From Rhizobium sp. RCAM05350 (lineage in GTDB: Bacteria; Pseudomonadota; Alphaproteobacteria; Rhizobiales; Rhizobiaceae): 64,000 bases of DNA. The stretch lies in NCBI GenBank assembly GCA_024426085.1, contig CP087974.1, positions 4,258,001-4,322,000 of the forward strand. The letters are read 5' to 3'. The notes beneath the pieces were generated by a model. It did no database searches and was not told the origin of the DNA. It saw only the letters and a program-made list of their open reading frames with translations. How positions within the stretch are numbered: position 1 is the first letter of the stretch; every line of letters starts with the position of its first letter. Made by a program: the position numbers and the translations under genes. Below, in pieces: positions 20,975-30,914 of this stretch.

Positions 20975-22004
20975 TTACCCAGGCGTTGCCACCACCAGTA
21001 CCTTCACTTCCCCCGCAGCCGGCGGATTGCGGATCACCTCTGGCGCCTCCTCCAGCGTGATTCTTCGAGAGATCAGTTTTTCCACGTTGATCGCCCCTGA
21101 CGCCACCAGATCGGCGGCGCGACGGTGGGTGAAGGGGTTGATGAAGGAGCCGAGCACACGCAGTTCCCGGAAGAGAATGTCGAACGGCTCGATCCGGACG
21201 GTCTCGCCCTGCGCCATCACGCCGAGGATGACGACGGTGCCGCCGGCCTTGGCAAGCCGGGTGGATTGCTCGACCGTCGCTGCAACACCGGCGCATTCGA
21301 TCACCACGTCGACGCCGCCGGGAACAAGCCCGCGGGGTCCGGCGATCGCCGCGATGAGATCGCCTTCTGATGGATCGACGCTGGCGGTCGCGCCCAGTTC
21401 CTCGGCCAGTTTCCGTTTGGCTTGCTGCCGGGTCGAAAGAATGACCGTGGTCGCCCCCGCCAGCCGTGCCAGTTGGACCGTCAAGAGCCCGATCACGCCG
21501 CCGCCGAGCACAACGACCGACGAACCGGCCTTGATCTCCGCCATATCGATGCCGTGCAGGCAGCAGGCGAGGCGTTCGCAGAAGGCGCCGTGCGTCGTGG
21601 GCATATCGAGCGGGATTTCGAAAGCCTGTTTCTGCGGCACGATGACATAATCGGCAAAGCCGCCGTCGCGGCTGATGCCGATGGCTTTCAGGTTACGGCA
21701 GAGATTGACCCGGCCAGCCTGGCATTGCAGGGCAGCGGCCGCAGTAAATATTCGGATCGCCGGTGATGCGGGCTCCGACCGTAAACCCCTTCACATCAGC
21801 GCCGATAGCTTCGACGATGCCGCAGAATTCGTGGCCGAGCGTCACCGGCGGTGCCGAGGGAAATTCGCCATGCAGCAGATGGCGGTCGGTGCCGCAGATG
21901 CCGCAGGCCTCGACGCGCACCAGAAGATCGTCCGGCCCTGGAACGGGCGTCTCGATCTCGCGCACGAAAAGTTTGCCGATTGATTCCAGACGCATGGCTT
22001 TCAT
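20975..22004 (-). CDS. Zinc-dependent alcohol (polyol) dehydrogenase (frameshifted)
   Basis: Medium-chain dehydrogenase of about 343 residues, MKAMRLESIGKLFVREIETP, with GGGAGGAACGAGCCA before the ATG. CGICGTDRHLLHG and LGHEFCGIVEAIG give the catalytic Zn ligands; the structural Zn loop starts YCGRCP. A shift near 21735 breaks that loop. The rest has SSVVVLGGGVIGLL (NAD-binding Rossmann) and DVVIECAGVAATV. It resembles sorbitol or threonine dehydrogenases, but the substrate is not determinable. There are no pathway neighbours. Confidence 0.83.
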
Positions 22005-22189
22005 TGGCTCGTTCCTCCCAAAACAATCTCGATCATATTGGCATGGCCCGTCACCGGCTGCCAACGGCCGGTCTGAATTTTTAGCGGTGAAAAACTTTGT
22101 CGTTTTGGTCTTGTACAAAATCGCATCTGGCGCGTTATATGGTCTTGAAAAGGCTTGATAGCCGCAGCGGCTAAGACGGGGAGATCATC

Positions 22190-23124
22190 ATGGAATGGAA
22201 GGGCCGGCGCCAATCGGGCAATGTCGAGGACGCACGCGGATCGGGGCCGGTGCGGGGCGGCATGGGCGGCAATCCGTTCGGCCGGGGCGGCGGTTTCCGC
22301 ATCCCGACCGGTGGCGGTGGTCGCGGCGGCGGCATGAGCATCGGCACGATCGTCTTCCTTGTCGTCATCTATTTCGTCTTGAAGATGATGGGCATCGACA
22401 TGTTGCAGGTTCTTGACGGCGGCCAGGGAACCTCGCCGTCCGGCTACGAACAGACGCAATCTTCGTCGCCGCAAGGTTCGGCCGCCGAAGAGGAGACCAA
22501 GGCCTTCGTTTCCACCGTGCTGGCGGAGACCGAAGATACCTGGAACGGCATCTTCCAGGCGAGCGGTGAAACCTATGTCGAGCCGAAGCTGGTCATCTTC
22601 CACGACGGCATCAACTCGGCCTGCGGTATGGCTTCGTCGGCCAGCGGTCCGTTCTATTGCCCGGGCGACCAGAAGGTCTATCTCGACATGGCCTTCTTCG
22701 ATGAGCTGGCTCAGAAATTCGGCGCATCCGGCGATTTCGCTGAAGCCTATGTCATCGCCCACGAGGTCGGCCATCACGTCCAGAACCTGCTCGGCATCTT
22801 GCCGAAGGTCAACGCCCAGCGCCAGCGCATGAGCGAAGCCGATTCCAACCAGATGTCGATCCGAGTGGAGCTGCAGGCGGATTGCTTTGCCGGGATCTGG
22901 GGCAAGTATACCGAACAGAAGGGACTTCTCGAGCAGGGCGATCTGGAAGAGGCGCTGAACGCCGCCACCCAGATCGGTGACGATACGCTGCAGAAACGCA
23001 CCCAGGGCTATGTCGTTCCCGAGAGCTTCAACCACGGGACATCCGCCCAGCGCACGACATGGTTCAAGCGCGGCTTCGACAGCGGCAAGCTTTGGCCTGC
23101 GATACGTTCAACAGCAACATTTGA
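22190..23124 (+). CDS. YpfJ-type neutral zinc metallopeptidase (frameshift near end)
   Basis: About 311 residues. A Gly/Arg-rich cytoplasmic N-terminus is followed by one membrane segment (SIGTIVFLVVIYFVLKMMGI, near residue 50) and the peptidase domain with AYVIAHEVGHHVQNLLGI, the H-E-x-x-H zinc motif, and VELQADCFAGIWG with the third ligand (Glu/Asp). GFDSGKL is followed by a missing C near 23090; restoring it gives SACDTFNSNI and a TGA at 23122. Proteins of this family (PF04228) are inner-membrane anchored, with unknown substrates. It lies upstream of the small secreted-protein triplet. Confidence 0.85.
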
Positions 23125-23294
23125 ACGGCAGACGGCGCGTCCTTTCGCGGGCGCGCTGTCTTTTACGATAGGCTCGAAAAAATCTCGTCCGCTTCGGCAT
23201 GGGTAATCGCAAAAGCAACGGGATAACCTATATCTCCTGGATAAGACGGCACCGACGGCAAACCCGGCCGGGCGGTTACTGATGGAGAATACAC

Positions 23295-23626
23295 ATGCGG
23301 AAAATCATCCCCCTGACATTTATGGCTGCGCTGCTTGCCCTATCGCCCGTGCCGCCCGCATCTGCGACCGAGACGCTCGGCACCATTCTGTTCGGTCACC
23401 CTTCAGAGCCCGGCATTGCCGTCATCATGATGAAGACCGGCGATCGCGGTGGTGATCGCGCTCCGGCGATCTTCCGTGATCCGTCCGCCGAGACGCGCGG
23501 GCGCAGGCGGAAATTGCCGCCAATCCGGTGATCAGGGCATCTCTTGAGCGCCGCAACATCCGGCCGCACAACGTCCTTGCCATTCAAACGGCGCTGGATG
23601 GCAGCAAGATCATTTATGCACGATGA
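23295..23626 (+). CDS. Small secreted protein, tandem family member A (frameshifted)
   Basis: An unrecognised family of about 110 residues. A signal peptide (MRKIIPLTFMAALLALSPVP, cleavage after ASA) is followed by AVIMMKTGD and FRDPSAETR; one base is missing near 23505, after which the frame reads AQAEIAANPVIRASLERRNI and ends IQTALDGSKIIYAR. The C-terminal half aligns with the next two genes: P-S-x-x-T, Q-x-E-I, IQTA-x-x-G-x-KI-x-Y-[VA]-[KR]. Its middle segment differs from the other two. Role unknown; the envelope location is inferred from the signal. Confidence 0.65.
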
Positions 23627-23674
23627 TATCAGCACGGTGTGGCCGCAAACGTTGCCTTCCGAAGGAGAAAGACA

Positions 23675-24016
23675 GTGAAGAAATTTGTCACGCTTGTTCT
23701 GGCCGCTGCCCTTCTGGCCCCCCTCGGCGCAGGCCTGGCGACGGGAACCGCCTACGCCCAGACGGCCAGACAGGCCGCCAATACCAATCCGAGGGTCACG
23801 GTGATCATCATCCGCGATTACATCGGTCCGGACGATTTCCAGCAGGTGCCGCGAACCTATCGCTTTCCGTCAGCGCAGACCTATGCGAAGGGGCAGGAAG
23901 AAATCCGCAACACCCCCAATATTCGCGCCGCCCTGCAAAGAAGGGGCATTCCCACGCGTAACGTCAACAGCGTCCAGACGGCATTCAACGGTGGCAAGAT
24001 CGTTTACGTGAAGTGA
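23675..24016 (+). CDS. Small secreted protein, tandem family member B
   Basis: 113 residues from GTG at 23675, chosen because GAAGGAGAAA precedes it and it yields a clean signal peptide (MKKFVTLVLAAALLAPLGAG, cleavage after AYA). The mature part has RVTVIIIRDYIGPDDFQQVP, RTYRFPSAQTYAKGQEEI and VQTAFNGGKIVYVK. It is closest to member C. There are no Cys residues and no lipobox, so a soluble periplasmic or secreted protein is expected. I recognise no domain. The RBS is of the same strength and form as in member C, suggesting duplication including the leader. Confidence 0.78.
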   Translation: MKKFVTLVLAAALLAPLGAGLATGTAYAQTARQAANTNPRVTVIIIRDYIGPDDFQQVPRTYRFPSAQTYAKGQEEIRNTPNIRAALQRRGIPTRNVNSVQTAFNGGKIVYVK

Positions 24017-24149
24017 TCGGGATAGCGGCAACGCCCTCCGACGGCTCCGCACCGGCGAAACTGTTTTGCGCATGCAGGCGTTACTCGTTGCGGCGGCGAT
24101 ATGTGACCGCTGCGGCAACCCAGAGCCGGCCCTTTTGAGGAGAAAGACT

Positions 24150-24473
24150 ATGCGCAAACTCGTCATGCTGGCGCTCGCCGTCCTGATTGGGGCCATGTCG
24201 CTTGGCAGTTTTGCCAGCGCCCAAACTGCCCGTTCGGGCCAAGTCAGCATCACCGTGATCATCATCAAGGATCAGGTTGACGACGATGACGAGACGCAGC
24301 AGGTGCCGCGGACCTATCGCTACCCTTCGCCGCAGACCATCGCCAAGGCGCAGGATGAGATTGCCTCCGATGCCTATCTGCGGAATTTCCTCCTGAAAAA
24401 GCGCGTCCAGTTGCGCAATGTCGTCGGCATCCAGACCGCCTTCAGCGGTGGCAAGATCGTCTATGTGAAATAG
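24150..24473 (+). CDS. Small secreted protein, tandem family member C
   Basis: 107 residues from ATG at 24150 after GAGGAGAAAGACT. Signal peptide MRKLVMLALAVLIGAMSLGS with cleavage after ASA; the mature part shares VSITVIIIKDQVDDDDE, QQVPRTYRYPSPQTIAKAQD and IQTAFSGGKIVYVK with member B. The acidic D-D-D-D-E stretch is specific to this copy. About 130 bp separates it from member B, so each may have its own promoter. Function unknown. Confidence 0.78.
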   Translation: MRKLVMLALAVLIGAMSLGSFASAQTARSGQVSITVIIIKDQVDDDDETQQVPRTYRYPSPQTIAKAQDEIASDAYLRNFLLKKRVQLRNVVGIQTAFSGGKIVYVK

Positions 24474-24528
24474 GCGGTCTCTCCTGTAGTTCATCGGTAG
24501 CGTCTGTCATTCACAGCTTGGCAGGCGG

Positions 24529-25876
24529 ATGCTATTCTCGGGCATGCACCCAAGCACCCGATATACGCGAAGTGGTGATCTAAACATTGCCTACCAGGTG
24601 GTTGGCGACGGGCCGATTGATATCGTCTACGTGCCGGGCTGGGTCTCCAATCTCGACTATGCCTGGGAATTGCCACGCCTGGTCCACGTTTTCGAGCGGC
24701 TGAGCGCCTTTGCGCGGCTGATCCTGTTTGACAAGCGCGGAACTGGCCTCTCTGACCGCAATGTCGGCTTTCCGACCCTAGAGCAGCGCATGCAAGATGT
24801 GCAGGCCGTCATGGATGCGGCGGGCTCGCGCCGCTGGTCCTGATGGGGACCTCGGAGGGTGGCAATATGTGCATGCTCTTTGCGGCCACCTATCCCGAGC
24901 GAACGGTAGCGCTGGTGCTGAACGGCTCTTTCATGAAAGGCCTGTGGGCAGAGGACTATCCCTGGGCAAAGACCCCCGAGCAGGTGGAGGAAGAACTTAC
25001 CACGATCGCGCGACTGGGGTGGGGCGTTCGACCTTGGCAACGCTGCCCCCGAGTCTCGTCGATGACAGGCAGGCGCGGGACTGGCTTGCCGGTTACCTGC
25101 GCAATTCGGCGTCGCCGCAGGACGCAATCGCGCTGTGGCGCTGGAATACGGAAATCGACGTCCGTAGCATCCTCAGCGCCATTCACGTTCCCACCCTTGT
25201 CTTGCACCGGACAGGCGACCGCTGGGTGAACGTCGAGGAAGGGCGCTTCGTCGCCAACGGCATCCAGGGCGCCAAGTGGGTGGAGTTACCCGGTAACGAC
25301 CATGTCATCTGGGCCGGCGATGCGGACCGCACGGTGGACGAGATCGAGGAATTCCTGACCGGCATCCGTCCGCACCCCGCTTCGGAACGAGTTCTCCTGA
25401 CCGTGCTCTTCACCGACATCGTCGGATCGACCTCTATGGCGGCAGAGCTGGGCGACCGGCAATGGCGGGATTTGCTGTCCCGGCACGACGACGTTGTGCG
25501 GATGGAGCTGCGGCTTTTCGACGGCACCGAAGTCAACACCACCGGCGACGGTTTCCTGACGTCTTTTCGGGGACCGACCAAGGCGATCCAATGTGCAAGC
25601 GCGATCCGCGATCGCGCAAGCGAGCTCGGTCTCACTATCCGGGCAGCCCTGCACACCGGCGAATGCGAACGGCGTGGCAATGACCTGAGCGGGAATCGTG
25701 GTGCATCTCGCCTCACGACTGCTCGACCAGGCGGCCACCGGTGACATCATCGTGTCGCGAACGGTCAAGGACCTCGTCGTTGGATCCGGCATCGTGTTTC
25801 AGGAAGCGCCGAACTTCAATTGCGTGACGTTCCCGGAACCTGGCAGATCTACGTCGCCAACCCCGTGTCTGGGTGA
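24529..25876 (+). CDS. Alpha/beta hydrolase-adenylate/guanylate cyclase fusion (frameshifted)
   Basis: About 449 residues. The N-terminal hydrolase: IDIVYVPGWVSNLDYAWELP, LILFDKRGTGLSDR, MGTSEGGNMCMLFAATYPER (Ser nucleophile in G-x-S-x-G), and LPGNDHVIWAGD with the catalytic His. The C-terminal class III cyclase: LLTVLFTDIVGSTSMAAELG (metal Asp), EVNTTGDGFLTSFRGPTKAI, then VVHLASRLLDQA and GTWQIYVANPVSG. Shifts near 24830, 25040, 25690 and 25820 break it. Start ATG 24529 or 24544; neither RBS is strong. It presumably makes cAMP or cGMP under control of a hydrolase-like sensor; that coupling is inference. Confidence 0.8.
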
Positions 25877-25885
25877 AACACGGGG
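25861..25885. terminator. Hairpin at convergent cyclase and aldo/keto reductase ends
   Basis: CCCCGTGT (25861-25868) pairs perfectly with ACACGGGG (25878-25885) around a 9-nt loop that contains the cyclase stop codon. It lies 17 bp before the opposing stop. There is no T-tract, so it is a weak or bidirectional terminator. Confidence 0.5.
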
Positions 25886-25902
25886 CTCAGGAGGTCGTTT
25901 GC

Positions 25903-26896
25903 CTATTTCTCGCTGTCCATATGGGCGAGCATCGCTTCCGGATAGCGTCCGCCGGCGGCCGCGTTCTTCGGCACGGCCGTTTCGATCGCCGAGAGATCGG
26001 CAGGCGAAAGATGGACGGCCTGCGATCCCAGCGCTTCCGCCAGCCGTGCGATTGTGCGTGCCCCGACCAGCGGGACGATATCAGCACCCTGCGCTGCCAC
26101 CCAGGCAATGGCGATCTGCGCCACCGAGACGCCCTTGGCATCGGCGATCCGGCGCAGTGCTTCGACGAGTGCAAGGTTCTGGTCGACGTTCTCTCGTTGG
26201 AAGCGCGGGCTGTGGGCGCGAAAATCGCCCTTGCTCTGTCCGTCGCCCTTCTGCCAATGGCCGCTGATCAGGCCGCGAGAGCACGCCATAGGCGGTGACG
26301 GAGATGCCGAGATCGCGGCAGGCGGGCAGGATTGCGTCCTCGATACCACGCGAGATCAGCGAATATTCGATCTGCAGGTCGACGATCGGATGCACGGCGG
26401 CGGCGCGGCGGATGGTGTCGGCGCCCACTTCGGAGAGGCCGATATGGCGGACATAGCCGGCCTTGATCATGTCGGCGATGGCGCCGATCGTGTCTTCGAT
26501 TGGTACGTTCGGGTCGAGCCGGGCAGGGCGGTAGATGTCGATGTAATCGACGCCCAGCTGCTGCAGGCTATAGGCGACGAAATTCTTCATCGCCGCCGGA
26601 CGATTGTCCATGCCATTGAAGCCGCCGTCGCGGTCACGCAGCGCCCCGGTCTTGACGCTGATGATCGCCTTGTCGCAGTTAATACCTTTCAGAGCCTCGC
26701 TGATCAGCATCTCGTTGTGGCCCATGCCGTAGAAATCGCCGGTATCGATGAGGTTGATGCCGGCATCGAGTGCCGCACGGATGGTGGCAATTCCTTCTGC
26801 CCGGTCGGACGGCCCGTACATGCCGGACATCCCCATGCAGCCAAGGCCGAGCGTCGAGACCGATGGGCCGGTCTTGCCGAGTTGAACATGTTTCAT
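25903..26896 (-). CDS. Aldo/keto reductase (frameshifted)
   Basis: About 331 residues, MKHVQLGKTGPSVSTLGLGC. AGINLIDTGDFYGMGHNEML carries the catalytic Asp and Tyr, VKTGALRDRDG the Lys region, and DLQIEYSLISRGIE a conserved strand. The strand that usually holds the catalytic His reads YIDIYRPARLDPNVP, with no His, as in a subgroup I have seen in rhizobia. A shift near 26280 separates the C-terminal part (IAIAWVAAQGADIVPLVGAR, the NADP site). It diverges from a LysR gene over 119 bp, which suggests LysR-dependent induction. Confidence 0.82.
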
Positions 26897-27015
26897 GTCG
26901 CTTCTCCTGCGTATCAGCCGCGTGTGCGGCGTTGTGTTCAGGAACAGGTTTTACTGCGAAACCCTTTGTGCGATAATCCATCCTGATAAGCACAGCCTGT
27001 TTGGAAATCCGTACA

Positions 27016-27913
27016 ATGAACGATCTGCCGCTTGCCGATCTCGATGCCTTCACCGCCGTCGCGCGTGCGCAATTTCTGCGCGGCTGCCCGCCTGCGTGGC
27101 GTCTCGGCTTCGTCGCTCAGCGAAGCCCTGCGGCGCCTTGAGCAGCGGCTCGGTGTGCGGCTGCTCAACCGTACCACTCGCAGCGTCACCCTGACGGAGG
27201 CGGGCGAACAGCTGATGGAACGGCTGTCGCCGGCGCTTGGCGAAGTTGCGGCAGCGCTTGATCAGGTCGGCAGCATTCGTGACAGTGCCACCGGAACCCT
27301 GCGCCTCAACGTCGCCACCATTGTTGCCCGCGTCGTGCTGCCCGATCTGATCGTGGATTTCCTCAAAGCCTATCCCGGCATCATGCTCGAGGTCATCGCC
27401 GACGACAGTTTCATCGATGTGCTGGCCGGCGGCTTCGATGCGGGTGTGCGGTATGACGAGCGGCTGGAAAAGGACATGATCGCCGTACCGATCGGGCCGC
27501 GCCGCCAGCGCTTTGTTGTTGCGGCTTCCCCGGCCTATCTGCTTGCCCATGGCGAGCCGCGCCACCCGCGCGACATCCTCGATCATGCCTGCATCCGCCA
27601 TCGTTTCGCCAGCGGCAGCCTGGCATCCTGGGAGTTCGAACGCGGTGATGAGACGGTGCGGATTTCGCCGCAGGCTCGCATCACATCCAATACGCTCGAA
27701 CTGGAGGTTCGCGCTGCGATTGACGGTCTTGGCATCATCGCCACCTTCGAGGAATTTTTGGCGCCGGCCATTGCCAGCGGCGAACTGGTGCCGATCCTGG
27801 AAGACTGGATGCCGGATTTCCCCGGCCCCTATCTCTATTATGCCAGCCGCAAACACATGCCGCCGCCGCTCAGGGCCTTTGTCGATTTTATCAAGAGCCG
27901 GCCGCGAGGTTAG
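27016..27913 (+). CDS. LysR family transcriptional regulator (frameshifted in HTH)
   Basis: About 299 residues. The HTH begins MNDLPLADLDAFTAVARA; a shift near 27075 must be crossed to reach RAAARLRGVSASSLSEALRR then LEQRLGVRLLNRTTRSVTLT. The effector domain runs to the stop with ARVVLPDLIVDFLKAYPGIM and a C-terminal MPDFPGPYLYYASRKHMPPP typical of the group. It is divergent from the aldo/keto reductase gene, the classical arrangement for a LysR regulator and its target. Confidence 0.85.
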
Positions 27914-27929
27914 TCTCGCAATTGTTATC

Positions 27930-27968
27930 AATGTTCCCGACGTACTCATCACGAACATTGAAATGTTC
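27930..27968. promoter_or_regulatory. Three AATGTTC half-sites upstream of MFS gene
   Basis: GAACATT-GA-AATGTTC (27953-27968) is a perfect 16-bp inverted repeat, and a third half-site AATGTTC lies at 27930-27936, 32 bp (about three helical turns) before the last one. The array is roughly 100 bp before the MFS start, after the LysR stop. The cognate regulator is not identified. Confidence 0.45.
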
Positions 27969-28068
27969 ACGCATTGTTTCCGTCAAAAATTTCCGATAAA
28001 GACGTTTTCGCCCACCGTGTTCGTGTTCTGTATCTATCCAAGCCCGGATACCAAAAGAGGTTTGTTCG

Positions 28069-29324
28069 ATGATCGACCCCCAGTCAGCACGGCGCGGCCT
28101 GTTTCTGGTTTTCGTCATCCTGTTCCTCGATATCATGGGCATCGCAATCATCGTGCCGGTGCTGCCAGCCTATCTCAGGGAGTTGACGGGCGACACGATC
28201 AGCGAGGCGGCGGTCGATGGCGGCTGGCTGCTTCTGGTCTATTCCGGCATGCAGTTCATCTTCGCGCCGCTGATCGGCAACCTGTCGGACCGTTTTGGCC
28301 GCCGACCGATCCTGCTTGCTTCGGTGCTGACGTTCGCACTCGACAACCTGATCTGTGCCTTGGCGACGACCTACTGGATGCTGTTTATCGGCCGGGTGCT
28401 GGCCGGCATCAGCGGCGCCAGCTTTTCCACCGCCGCCGCCTACATTGCCGATGTCAGCGATGACAGCAACCGGGCGAAGAATTTCGGCCTGATCGGCATC
28501 GCCTTCGGCACGGGGTTTGCGCTCGGCCCTGTCCTTGGCGGCCTGCTCGGCGAATTCGGCCCGCGCATTCCGTTCTATGGTGCCGCCGCCCTGTCCTTCA
28601 TCAATTTTGCGGTCGCCTGGTTCCTGCTGCCCGAAACGCTGCAAAGCCACAACCGCCGCCGGTTCGAATGGAAACGGGCCAATCCGCTCGGAGCCTTGAA
28701 GCAGATGCGCAACTATCCCGGCATCGGCTGGGTGCTGCTGGTCTTCTTCCTGTTCTGGCAGGCGCATGCGGTCTATCCGGCCGTCTGGTCGTTCGTCGCA
28801 TCCTATCGTTACAACTGGAGCGAGGGGCAGATCGGCCTGTCGCTCGGTATCTTCGGCGTCTGCGGCGCTGGTCATGGGTTTCGTGCTGCCAAAGGCGATC
28901 CCGATGCTTGGCGAATGGAAGGCCGGTGCCGTCGGACTGATCTTCACGGGGCTTGGCCTTGTCGGCTATGCCTTCGCCGTTCAGGGCTGGATGATCTATG
29001 CGGTTATCCTCCTGACCTGCCTCGAAGCGCTTGCCGACCCGCCGCTGCGCAGCATCGCGTCCGCCAAGGTGCCGCCGTCGGCGCAGGGCGAGTTGCAGGG
29101 TGCATTGTCGAGCATTTCCAGCTTCACGACGATCCTCGGGCCGCTGATGTTTGCCCAGATCTTTCAGCCTGTTCACTGCGCCGCAGGCAACGATCACCTT
29201 TGCCGGTGCCCCCTATATTCTCGGCGCCGTTTTCGTTGCCGCAGCCGTTACGATCTACCTCCTGAAGGTTCAGCCGGTGCCTGTGGTGGTCGAGGAGGGG
29301 CAAGGCACAACACAGGCGACCTGA
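28069..29324 (+). CDS. MFS efflux transporter, TetA-like (frameshifted)
   Basis: About 418 residues. LFLVFVILFLDIMGIAIIVP is helix 1 of the TetA/DHA1 type, GNLSDRFGRRPILLASVLTF contains motif A between helices 2 and 3, and GRVLAGISGASFSTAAAYIA and GTGFALGPVLGGLLGEFGPR cover helices 4-5. Shifts near 28870 and 29175 break the C-terminal half (LVMGFVLPKAIPML, then AGAPYILGAVFVAAAV). It probably exports a drug or toxic metabolite; the substrate is not readable. A repeat array upstream suggests dedicated repression. Confidence 0.82.
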
Positions 29325-29495
29325 GCCGCTTTTTGCGGGTGCAGTGCGAAAAACGATCAAATTTTGTGATGTTTAGATGAAAAAATAAGCACTTTTGGCT
29401 TTGTTGCTGGTGCTTTACCACCGGTTGTTCTATTTCCCAATCTTCCGTCTTGCGGCACATACCGGTTGCGACGAAGCCAAAGGCCTATCCTCATC

Positions 29496-30914
29496 ATGCT
29501 GACTTCAACCCATAGCGACAGGGGCGTCCGCACCGATAATTCCTGGCCCGCGCATTATCGCGCCACGATTGCACTTGGCCTGCCCTTCGTCGGCGCCCAG
29601 CTGGCGCAGTTCGCCATCCATGCCACCGACGTTCTGATGGTCGGCCGTCTCGGCACGACCGAGCTTGCGGCGATGGTTCTGGCCGCGCAGATGTTTTTCA
29701 CCATCTTCATTTTCGGCTCGGGCTTTGCCAATGCCGTCGTGCCAATCGTGGCGCAGGCCGAAGGGCGGGGCGATCGCGTCGCCGTGCGCCGGGCCGTGCG
29801 CATGGGCATGTGGGCCGTGCTGGGTTACGGCGTCATCATGGCGCCGGTTCTGTGGCAGGCCGAGCATGTGCTGCTGATGCTGGGCCAGAAGCCTGAAGTC
29901 GCGGCTCTTGCCGGAAGTTATCTGCATGTTGCTCTCTGGGGCATGTTCCCGGCGCTGCTGTTCATGGTTCTGCGCGGTTTCCTGAGCTCGCTGGAGCGTG
30001 CCGGCATCATCCTTTACGTGACGATCATCGTGCTGCTGGCCAATGCTGCCCTTTGCTACGTGTTCATCTATGGTCATTTCGGTGCGCCGGCGCTTGGTAT
30101 CGTCGGTGCCGGCATTTCGGCGCTGATCGTCAACACGCTGAGCTTCGTGCTGCTCTACATCTATATCCAGGCGCAGCCGCAGACCCGCGCCTACGAGATC
30201 TTCGTGCGCTTCTGGCGACCGGACTGGCCGGTACTGAAGGAAGTCGTCAAGCTCGGCCTGCCGATCGCCGTCACGATCCTTGCCGAAGTCAGCCTGTTCA
30301 CCGTTGCTTCGCTTTTGATGGGCATGATCGGTACCGTCGAGCTTGCCGCCCATGGTATCGCGCTGCAGTTCGCCTCCGTCGCCTTTATGGTGCCGCTCGG
30401 GCTGGCGCAGGTCGCGACCGTGCGCATCGGCCTTGCCCATGGCCGCCGCGATGCCGAAGGGATCAAGCGGGCGGCGATCGCCGTCTTCGTCATCGGCTGC
30501 GGTTTCGCCGTCATCAGCAGCGTTGTCTTCGCCGTGTTTTCGCATGAATTGGCCGCGATGTATCTCGATACCGGCCGGCCGGATGCGGCGCAGGTGCTCG
30601 CCTATGCCGGCCCGCTGATCGTCATTGCCGGTGCGTTCCAGCTGGTCGATGGCGTGCAAGCACTGGCTGCCGGCATGCTGCGCGGCCTGAAGGATACGAC
30701 CGTGCCGATGGTTCTGGCGCTGGTCTCCTACTGGGCGATCGGCTTTGTCGCCGCCTATTTCCTGGCCTTCCACTTCGGCTTTGGCGGGCTCGGCGTCTGG
30801 TACGGTTTCGTGCTCGGCCTTGCTGCCGCCAGCATCTCGCTCACCTGGCGCTTCTTCCTCTTCCTGAAGCGGGAACGAAAGCTTCTGGCTTTGCCGCCCG
30901 GAACTGTCTTATGA
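29496..30914 (+). CDS. MATE family efflux transporter (NorM-like)
   Basis: 472 residues, intact, twelve predicted membrane segments in two related halves. GLPFVGAQLAQFAIHATDVL then MVGRLGTTELAAMVLAAQMF is the conserved first half-repeat and TVASLLMGMIGTVELAAHGI its counterpart in the second half, both with the MATE pattern of D/E-x-x-M-x-G-x-L/I-G. An ATG at 29496 starts MLTSTHSDRGVRTDN; an upstream TTG adds ten residues without support. It couples drug export to H+ or Na+. Its stop overlaps the next ATG (ATGA). Confidence 0.92.
   Translation: MLTSTHSDRGVRTDNSWPAHYRATIALGLPFVGAQLAQFAIHATDVLMVGRLGTTELAAMVLAAQMFFTIFIFGSGFANAVVPIVAQAEGRGDRVAVRRAVRMGMWAVLGYGVIMAPVLWQAEHVLLMLGQKPEVAALAGSYLHVALWGMFPALLFMVLRGFLSSLERAGIILYVTIIVLLANAALCYVFIYGHFGAPALGIVGAGISALIVNTLSFVLLYIYIQAQPQTRAYEIFVRFWRPDWPVLKEVVKLGLPIAVTILAEVSLFTVASLLMGMIGTVELAAHGIALQFASVAFMVPLGLAQVATVRIGLAHGRRDAEGIKRAAIAVFVIGCGFAVISSVVFAVFSHELAAMYLDTGRPDAAQVLAYAGPLIVIAGAFQLVDGVQALAAGMLRGLKDTTVPMVLALVSYWAIGFVAAYFLAFHFGFGGLGVWYGFVLGLAAASISLTWRFFLFLKRERKLLALPPGTVL

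Noticed and set aside
29505-30773. 422-codon open frame antisense to the MATE gene
   Set aside because: It is His/Asp-rich nonsense-like sequence opposite a convincing MATE transporter; a codon-bias shadow.
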